Shown: positions 57,285-64,000 of the stretch, piece by piece
Layout: every line of letters starts with the position of its first letter
Numbering within the stretch: the first letter of the stretch is position 1
Assembly (NCBI GenBank): GCA_031002005.1
Contig: CM061921.1
Span: 174,848,935 to 174,912,934 of the forward strand
Source: Vandiemenella viatica
Taxonomy: Eukaryota; Arthropoda; Insecta; Orthoptera; Morabidae
Reading direction: 5' to 3'
DNA length: 64,000 bases
Position numbers and translations under genes: made by a program
The notes under the pieces: model-generated
The model's input: only the letters and a program-made list of their open reading frames with translations
The model's database searches: none
Told to the model about the DNA's origin: nothing

Positions 57285-59690
57285 ATTTAAATGCAATGGA
57301 GCACAAGCTCCGGTGGCAATTTCCCTACACACCCAACTACCCCCTATCCTGCACCCACCTACATTTGCCCTCTAGAAATCTTAACTTTAAATTCTTTCAA
57401 CGTTTTCGGTAAGTTATTCAACATTTCCCTTGGTAACTCATTCCAATCCCTGACACCCTTACCTAAAAAAGAAAATCTTCCTGCACCCTTGTGCCTGAAA
57501 TCGAGTGCCAGCTTGTGGTCATGGTCATATTTTCCCTTCCATTAACTACTTTTTATACCTACTGCAATATCTTTCCATGCCTCATCGCCAGTATATGCCC
57601 TGTACATTCCCATGACCCTCCTCATCTTCCTCCTGTCTTGCAATGAATCCCATTCCAGCTTCTTTATCATATCCGTCACTGATTGCATTCTGCGATAATT
57701 TCCAGAAACAAATCTAGCAGCCCTTTTTTGCACCCTCTCTAATTCCTGTATTTGATACGCAAAATGTGGGTCCCATACTACAATGCCATATTCGAGCAAT
57801 GGTCTGACCAAAGTTTTGTAACCATATTCCTTTACTTCTCTCGTGCATCCCCTCATCACTCTCTCCAACAAGTGCAGAACTTTGAAACCTTTTCCTACCA
57901 CCTGTCCAATGAGTGCTGCCCAGTTAAGCTTGTTATCAAATGTAATGCCAAGATATTGATATTTCAAGTCTTAAGCAAGCAATTCTTTCTCCACCTTAAA
58001 TTCATAATTAACCTTTTGTTGTTTATTTTTGTATCTAATAAGCTGACTCTTCTTTGCATTTATCTTCTTTCCATGTTTAGCAACCCAACTAGATATTCTG
58101 TCCAGATCACCCTGCAACTGTTTACAGTCATCTATCGTCTTGATCCTTTTATACAGCATTATGTCATCTGCAAACAATCTAATTTCAGATAGTAAACCAT
58201 CAACACAATTATTCATTAGAATAATGAATAGCAATGGTCCCAATACGCTACCCTGCGGCACTTCCATTTTTACTTTCACTTCCGTTGATACCGCATTTCC
58301 TGCACTAATTTTCTGTTTTCTACCTTTTAAAAATTCTTCTACCCAGCAAATCACTTTCTCATCCACTCCAATAGTTTTTACCTTATTTACTACAATTTTA
58401 TGGCTCACTCTGTCAAACGCCTTTGAAAGATCTAGTGCTACACTATCAATTTGGCCTCCCTTGTCCATTTCATCTGGATTGTAATTTTCGACTCTATTTC
58501 TCACCCCTCCTTTATGTACCGGTACTACTGTCGCACTTTTCCAGTCCTGTGGTAAGCAGCAAGTATCCAGGCTCAATTTAAGTAATATTTCAAGATAAGG
58601 TACAATGTCACATCCGGCTATCTTTAGGATATCTGTGCTAATATTATCTACACCAGCCCCCTTATGTTTTTTCAGCTTGCTTATTTCCTTCATGATTTCT
58701 TCAGAATGAATTTCAGATTTTTTAGTATCTTCAATTCTAATCGCATTGTTAAGCTTGTTTTCCGAATTAGACCTTCCCATTTCTGATTCATTGTTTCTAA
58801 TGCTCTCACTAAACCAGTTACTTAAAATCTTTGCCTTTTTCAATTCCTCAGTATCTACTTCTCCATCCTTATATATAAGCGTCTCTACACCCTCCCTTCC
58901 CCTCAGTTTCCTGATACAGCCATAGAAATTTCTAGATGCATCAGTCAGTGGTCCTCCTGCACTGACAATACTCTTCATAAACCCATCTTTAGCCACTTTC
59001 TTTGCTGTTATTAAGTCCTTGTTTAGTTGTTTTAAATATTCCCTACTACCCTGCTGTCTCTTAACTCTCTTATGTTCTCTTCGTACCAACTTCTTTAACC
59101 TCCTCACTTTCCTTTTATAGTACACAGGTTCTCTACTTCTCTTTATTTTCTGCTTTGGAATGAATTTTTCTTCCCCCTTTCTTATTATCTCCTTGAACTC
59201 TTCCTACGTTGACTCTACTGTACTTGTGCCTTCCTTCCATTTCTCTTTCTTCCATCGTTCTCTGAAATATCTCTTCAAATTTGAAACCTGTGGATTTTTA
59301 TAATTGTACCTATTTCCCCCTTCAGTTTTGGCTGCTGGTTCACTGAAACCTCTAATATCCATCATAACTGCTTCATGATCACTTATTCCTTCCGTTACAT
59401 GACACCCCACAAGGTTATCATCGGGCGTTATTAGGAATATAGCCAAAATATTTTGTCCCCTAGTGTTTTGCTCTACCACTTGTGTAAATCCTCCTTCCCT
59501 TATTAAGGTATTTGAAAATCTTTGTTCACGTGTATTATTAATCTTATTTCATTCCAGTTTACACCTGGTAAATTTAAATCCTCACCAATAATGATCATTC
59601 TATTCTCACCTCCGAAATCTGAGTATGAATTTAATTTCTCCCCAAGAGCATGTTGTTTCCACTATTGTATTTAGTTATACAGTTTGATAT
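57285..59690 (-). mobile_element. CR1/L2-type LINE, 5'-truncated, long open RT
   Basis: Minus-strand element from partial endonuclease to the 3' end. The 3' terminus has the hairpin GGAGC/GCTCC (57298-57311) followed by 'aaattaaatt' type tail sequence. Further 3' ends of the family lie at 41635, 49372 and 57025. The upper end at about 59690 adjoins a PLE. Confidence 0.85.
57359..59690 (-). pseudogene. CR1/L2-type LINE polyprotein, one frame with three stops
   Basis: Apart from a frameshift near 59545, a single minus-strand frame runs to a terminal TAG at 57359-57361. The endonuclease end has GISDHEAVMMDI. The linker follows with a stop at 59204-59206. The largest open piece (59125-57971, 384 codons) has YGCIRKLRGREG, HKGAGVDNISTDILKIAG, LPQDWKSATVVPVHKGG, DLSKAFDRVSHKIVV, VPQGSVLGPLLFIILMNN and FADDIMLY (FADD at 58163-58174). 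A stop at 57969 and another at 57542 precede the C-terminus (FLGKGVRDWNELP). Near 58475 ENYNP joins DEMDKGG directly. About 60-70 residues of RT (the SLTS...GF..G..C box) are missing in frame, so it could not polymerise. Confidence 0.88.
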
Positions 59691-60059
59691 AGTTTGGTTC
59701 TTATGCCTCCACTGGTAGTCAACTTTGAAGCACAGTTTTATGCACGCCATTATTAACCTTCAGTTTTCGCGTGCGGGCTGCTGCTGTTCAGCTGTTTTTT
59801 TCCCGGTAGTGCTCTGTCGGAAGTGCCGTGAGCGGATCGTTTGAATTGTGTAATTGTATTTGTGTGTGTTTTGGTTTGTTTTAGCCAAAATGTGCATGTG
59901 TGGTGGATGGGGGAGACGCAAAGTGGTGTTAAATTACTGTTTTGGTGGAGTTAGTATATTTAATGCTGTTTTCTGTCAGTTTCGATGTTTATTAACTTGA
60001 ATAAGGTTTGGTCTGTTAAGTTTACATGGTCATTAAGTACGTATTTTTCTGAGACTATT

Positions 60060-61046
60060 GATTTTTGAATTTGTTAGTTCCTTTGAAGAGTTAGAATATT
60101 GTGTTTTGTGTTGTTAGGATTTTCAAATCTCTGTTTATATTTGTGGGAAAATGGTCATTGTCTAAGAGATGTTCAGCAAAAGTTAAATGATTACTGTATT
60201 TTAATGCTAGCAACTGTTCCTTATATCTTGTCTGGAATTGTCTCCTTGTTTGACCAATGTAAACTCCATCACAATTCTGACATGTCAGTTGGTATATGCC
60301 AGAGTTATGGAATTTGTTTGTTTGTGATTGAGTTCTGACTTGTTTTGTATCGAGTTACCTGTTTTGAGAGCAATGTTTATCCCTTGTTTTTTATCCTGTG
60401 ACTATGATTGTTTGAGTATGTCATAGTATACCACTTCTTTCCATTTCATTCCATGTTGTTGGGTGTTTGTGTGATTTGAGGTGTTACTGTTGTTGAAGTG
60501 TTTGTGCTTTGGTTGTTGAATTGGAGTAGTGTGGTGATGTTGTTGTTTGCTTTTGCTTTTTCAACTTATTTATTATCTTCCTATTTAATGCATCAACCAT
60601 GTGTGTTTTGTATCCATTATTCTTGGCTATTTCTTTTATGGTGCTAAGTTACTTTTGGTAATTCTGTTTTGTTAAAGGGATTCTGTTTATTCTGTTCAGC
60701 ATGTGTCTTATTGCAGCCTGATTGTGGTTGTATGGATGGTTTGATGAGGAGTGTATTATTTGGTCCGTTGCTGAGGGTTTTTGTGTATCTGGAATGTGTT
60801 TATTTTGGTTGTTTGCTATTGTTAGGTACAGAAAATTTAGTTGTTCATTATGTTATATTTCTAGTGTGAAGGTGATGTTTCTGTGTAGTGTGTTTATATC
60901 TTGGTGTAATTCCTTTATGCGTTCTAATGGTTCGTTTATGAGACACAATATGTCATCAACGTAACGAAACCAATAGATTACCTGAAAACCTTTTTGGGGG
61001 ATTATTGTATTGAATATTTCTCCTTCAATGAAGTTTATGAAGATAC
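60060..61046 (-). pseudogene. PLE RT C-terminal half and GIY-YIG endonuclease relic
   Basis: Starting at 61046 the minus strand reads IFINFIEGEIFN and then FRYVDDILCLINEP, the PLE catalytic box (YVDD at 60952-60963). A worn thumb region follows, with HMLNRINRIPLTKQNYQK near 60690-60640. The endonuclease has GIYQLTCQNCDGVYIGQTRR: GIY at 60292-60300, YIG within 60247-60261, plus the paired cysteines. It ends HLLDNDHFPTNINRDLKIL. Several stops and frameshifts in the thumb. RT and endonuclease would act together in target-primed integration. Confidence 0.82.
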
Positions 61047-61051
61047 TAGCT

Positions 61052-61983
61052 CGTACCCGCGACTTCGTACGCGTGGATTAAGAATTTTTTGCCAGAATTA
61101 AATATATAAAGTTGTTGGTAACGAAGGATTGCTCCCAAACAACACCGAGTAGGCATAATATGACAGGAAAGCTATCACTATATCATTCTACCGTCGACCC
61201 TGTCTCTTGAAGAAAATCAATTTCCAACATATTTCTGTCACCATTCGATAAGGTCTCAACATTTCGTGAATACAACTGTTAATCATACTGGAAAAAATGT
61301 CCTGTGCCCTTCATACAGATTTTCTTGTCAAATTCCATCAGTATCGATATAGCCATTTAGTCGTCAAAAAGTAACAAAAAGACAGAGACTTACTTCCGTA
61401 TTTATGGTATTGTTACTGCGGTTCACACACACACACACTGACTGCGAACAACCCCTGAGGGATCATTATAATGTAAAAAAGTGTACACCTACAGCATTGC
61501 AAGACTACCTATGATTTGCCTCGCATTGTACCCCTAACTTTGTAATATCTACAGTTTAACATTCAATATGAATAAACCGACGGCCCAGGCGTGACTCTTA
61601 CGATCAAAAACAATTTTTAAAAATTTTAGCCTCCATGGAGATTTGAACCGGATACCACGACCCAAACATTAGTAAGCCTGCGCTTTAGCCACTGAGCTAC
61701 ATGACAGCTACACGGAATAACAGTAGAGAGACCTCCATATCCAACACGTCTGTATATCACCGTTCAGTAGTATTTCGAAATTATGAGACAACATGTATTA
61801 TTTATACAGATAATTTTTCAACCAAATGTAGACAGTATTTTTCTCCTTGTTTCAAAGGATAAGTGTGCAAAGTTTCATCGGGATCGGATGAAAACTGTGG
61901 ATTCGTATGAATAACAAACAAACTAACAAACAAATAAACAAACAAACAAACATACATACATTCATCTTTATATATATATAGAT
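61052..61983 (+). mobile_element. 932-bp insertion in the PLE, TAGCT duplication
   Basis: Inserted in the PLE RT between SGTLA and IFINF. The 5-bp duplication TAGCT (61047-61051; 61984-61988) restores the frame when collapsed. It begins 'cgtacccgcgacttcgtacg' and ends with 'aacaaacaaacatacata' and 'atctttatatatatagat', with 'aaagtttcatcgggatcgg' upstream of the tail, a wording common at the 3' end of insect retroposons. It includes a tRNA-like unit. Confidence 0.72.
61636..61712 (-). mobile_element. tRNA-like unit inside the 932-bp insertion
   Basis: On the minus strand it has an A box TAGCTCAGTGGCTAAAGC and a B box GGTTCAAATCTCC, spaced as in a tRNA. The sequence between ('gcaggcttactaatg') could hold an anticodon arm, but no acceptor stem closes. 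Probably a SINE head pointing opposite to the surrounding insertion. Confidence 0.6.
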
Positions 61984-61988
61984 TAGCT

Positions 61989-62283
61989 AGTGTTCCTGAT
62001 ATTGGAGACCCCATAGGGAGTCCTTCTTGTTTTAGGTAATAATTGTTGTTGAAGTGGAAATCATTCCGTGCTATTATCGGTTCTAATATGCTTATTAATT
62101 CATTAATGTGCGTGTTTGGTATTGTGTTATATGTCTGTAGGTTTTTGTGTGTTATTTGAATTGTTTGTGCTTTGGGAATGTTTTTATACATGTTTTGAAT
62201 ATCAAAACATACCAGAGTTGCAGTGTCAGGCATGTGTATGTCTTTTATGTATTTAGTGAGTTGTGTTGTATTCTGTATGCTTC
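61989..62283 (-). pseudogene. PLE RT N-terminal half
   Basis: Reads QNTTQLTKYIKDIHMPDTAT, LVCFDIQNMYKNIPKAQTI, HFNNNYYLKQEGLPMGSPIS and GTLA. The 'LVCFDIxNMYxNIP' and 'F.FNNxYY.Q..G.PMGSP.SG..AN' boxes define the PLE palm. The first catalytic Asp is in FDI. The frame is intact up to the insertion; it continues at 61046. Confidence 0.85.
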
Positions 62284-62550
62284 GGTTTTCATTTCATAGT
62301 GGAAACAACATGCTGGTTGAGGTCACAGGAGACCAACTACCACACCTCAAAATGAAAATGTAAATGTAAGTTACAATATGAATCCTATCTTTTTACACGT
62401 ATGTTACCAAACGTTCTATACAATAATTCATAACTGTTATGTAAATATAAGTCATATTATGCTTCCTATATATAGAATAATTTCGTTATATGTAAAAAAA
62501 CCATTATGTTCAAATTGTAACTAATCGCATATTACAGAAAACATTGTACG

Positions 62551-62583
62551 CTGAAGATACCTCGATGAGTGGCGAAACGCGTC
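62551..62583 (+). ncRNA. Hammerhead-like core, copy B leader (candidate)
   Basis: CTGAAGA (62551-62557), an imperfect hairpin (ACCTC/GAGTGG) and GAAA (62574-62577) are followed by CGCGTC, where ACGCGT is self-complementary. Unlike 5813-5856, the bases before CTGA and after GTC do not pair, so stem I is absent. It could be a decayed version of the same structure. Confidence 0.3.
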
Positions 62584-62705
62584 TGGAAAATAAAGAACAT
62601 CCAACAACAGTTGTATTGGCGTATTTACTATATAATAATTATTATTTTGACATTTTGTCAAATGCTGTTTACGCAACTACGCGTATAATTTCAAGAAACA
62701 AAGTA

Positions 62706-63015
62706 CAGTATAACTCCGATTATCCGAATCGATTTTTTTAATTAAGACGGAAACGTACTGCGAAAAGGCTTCCCCTGTTTTATAAAAACCAACCCAAAAT
62801 TCGGATGACTGCAGCTATGTTTAACAAGTGGTACGCCGAAATTTTTATCCCTGAAGTGGAAAAGCACCAAAAATCTCTTCGAAAAGTAGGAATTTTGAAC
62901 ATAATTAATTAATTAAAATAGACCCTTTTTAGGAAAAAAAAATCCGATTATCCGAATTTTTGATTATTCGAATGGGGTCCGGTTCCAATTGATTCGGATA
63001 ATTGGAGTTCTACTG
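62706..63015 (+). mobile_element. Pogo/Tigger-like element, 310 bp
   Basis: The ends CAGTATAACTCCGATTATCC and 'ggataattggagttctactg' are flanked by TA (62704-62705; 63016-63017). Copy A of the surrounding repeat shows the empty site 'aaagtattgc'. The interior retains transposase coding (62781-62890) and the same sub-terminal 'ttaattaagacggaaac' and 'taattaaaatagaccc' blocks as the element at 9680-10357. Confidence 0.92.
62781..62892 (+). pseudogene. Pogo/Tigger-like transposase fragment (DDE_1 end)
   Basis: The frame reads KNQPKIRMTAAMFNKWY then AEIFIPEVEKHQKSLRKVG. The 'MT...F..W....F.PEV....K' pattern lies between the first and second catalytic acids of pogo/jerky-like transposases. Only about 37 residues survive, fused directly to sub-terminal sequence, so this is an internally deleted derivative. 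Confidence 0.7.
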
Positions 63016-63436
63016 TATTGCGTTTAGTTCTCTTTATAAATTTTTTGTCTCCCCCTTGCAGTAGTAATCGGCGGATAGCGAGCTGTTTCGAGTGACACTG
63101 ATAATTTTATTTTATTTAATAGCCATGCCAACGACTGCGAATCCCTGGTATTTGATACTTGTGATGTTAATTCACGGATAAATAATCAAAAAACGTTTGC
63201 TGGGTAGGAAAAAGCGTAGGGGCAGCCCTGATTTTTCCTTTTTCTTGTATCTCCTTCTCTAATTCTGAATTTAGGTTGGATGTAAATGTTTTAAACAAGT
63301 TTGTGCGCATAATTTTCTCCATTACTCCTTGAAACTGCCACTAATTGGGAAGATTTTATGATTATAGTTGACCCACAGACATAATTTGGTGTTGTAAGAC
63401 TGGAGGTTTTCTCGGCGTTGAATATGAATAAAATAT

Positions 63437-63595
63437 TCTCGGGTAACTAGCCGAGTTAGTCCATCGATAAAAAACGACGTTTCGTCGGTCACCGTATCTA
63501 CCGCCATTGTCAAATGACTTGACAATGGTGGCAGAGTTGGTGACTGCCGAAACGTCGTGTATTATCAATGGTCTAACTAGGCAAATTACCCAAGA
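63437..63595. mobile_element. Fold-back element with GAAACGTC ends
   Basis: Imperfect outer arms ('tctcgggtaactagccgag' / 'ctaggcaaattacccaaga') and inner arms ('acgacgtttcgtcggtcacc' / 'ggtgactgccgaaacgtcgt', 63472-63558). On plus, TTGACAA, a perfect GGCAG/CTGCC helix (63530-63534 / 63544-63548) and GAAACGTC (63549-63556) repeat the hammerhead-like arrangement, with the CUGANGA box degraded. Same plan as 10799-10935. Confidence 0.7.
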
Positions 63596-63784
63596 AGACT
63601 TTATTCATTCTTTGTTGTTGTTCACATAACATTTCTACAATCAACAAATGAAGTGATGCTGCCTGACGAGTATACGAACAAATAAACTATCATATATGAA
63701 ATGTCTAATTTAATGATAAAGTCGAGTTGAAATAATTTGTACTATTTAAACACACAGTCACTGCGTATATTTGGCTGATATTCA

Positions 63785-63852
63785 ATCTGTTAGGGCGCTA
63801 ATAATCTCGACGTTGACGTGCCCTAAACCCGAACAACAACAACAACAACAAT
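63785..63852 (+). mobile_element. Retroposon 3' tail fragment with (AAC)n
   Basis: 'tagggcgctaataatctcg', 'acgttgacgtgccctaaac' and then seven AAC units (63832-63852). This wording resembles the end of the main SINE ('gacctcg..gtt..gacgttaa'), but only the tail is present. Confidence 0.5.
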
Positions 63853-64000
63853 CAATCTGTTGGCTAACAAGTAAACTATTTTCGGATATATGAGAATAAG
63901 AGAACTACACATAACTATACAAAGGTGAAAACAGCTACTACGTTATTCCTTTCTGCTTACCTTTTATGATGATTATTGTGGGAACATATTGGTATGTAAA

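Larger units (their letters stand above)
59691..62283 (-). mobile_element. Penelope-like element with RT and GIY-YIG, 5'-truncated
   Basis: Minus strand: RT from about 62283, a 932-bp insertion at 61052-61983, RT continued to about 60600, the GIY-YIG domain at 60300-60070 and about 370 bp of 3' flank. The element is bordered by a 17-bp inverted repeat (59653-59669 and 62284-62301). Its protein wording is quite different from the PLEs at 5.3 kb and 50.8-52.8 kb. Confidence 0.82.
62648..63435 (+). repeat. Repeat P, copy B, interrupted by a pogo-like MITE
   Basis: Same repeat as 50308-50765, similar throughout, with the MITE 62706-63015 as the main length difference. In copy B the repeat is followed by the fold-back at 63437, in copy A by PLE coding sequence. 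Confidence 0.82.

Noticed and set aside
61636..61712. Possible tRNA gene
   Set aside because: Same reason: internal promoter boxes without a cloverleaf, inside a mobile insertion.

Overview
The window looks like intergenic DNA from a very large, repeat-rich arthropod genome. An insect, probably orthopteran-like, is my best guess. It is AT-rich, has no prokaryotic operon structure, and carries RTE-like and CR1/L2-type LINEs, Penelope-like elements (PLEs), tRNA-derived SINEs, hAT, Tc1, pogo and Harbinger-type DNA elements in many decay states. I found no convincing host gene, no functional tRNA or rRNA gene and no CRISPR array. Almost every open frame is a relic of a transposable element or a chance frame.

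Layout. 1-5900: unresolved DNA, two tandem arrays ending in a palindrome, an RTE-type reverse transcriptase (RT) relic (4056-5293), then a PLE tail with an open GIY-YIG endonuclease frame (5375-5812) and a hammerhead-like hairpin. 7-11 kb: three kinds of SINE, a pogo-type element holding a 216-bp hairpin, and a fold-back element. 11.3-14.4 kb: a hAT pseudogene split by a LINE that is itself split by a SINE, followed by a Tc1-like pseudogene. 14.4-23.9 kb: mostly unresolved, with a hAT-like MITE, a SINE and a LINE 3' end. 23887-31715: a 7.8-kb hAT element with a perfect 8-bp target duplication, carrying a Harbinger-like element with a MADF relic, a MITE and a SINE. 32-33 kb: two more MITEs. 34.9-46.1 kb: two copies of one LINE family facing tail to tail; the right copy holds a complete PLE insertion (14-bp target duplication), which holds another LINE fragment. 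46.5-48.8 kb: a CR1/L2-like LINE whose 3' UTR resembles the SINE body. 49-54 kb: a PLE split by an insertion, then an inverted repeat whose right arm carries a hAT MITE. 57-62.3 kb: a second CR1/L2-type LINE and a PLE with RT and GIY-YIG, the latter split by a 932-bp insertion. 62.5-63.9 kb: a repeat shared with 50.3 kb that carries a pogo insertion absent from its partner, then a second fold-back.

The elements do not form a pathway; they form a stratigraphy. Target duplications and empty-site comparisons inside the window give an order for many insertions. The observations most worth a second look are the recurrent hammerhead-like PLE termini with palindromic stem-III sequences, the SINE/LINE shared core, the terminal hairpin at the 3' end of one LINE family, and the precise empty sites.
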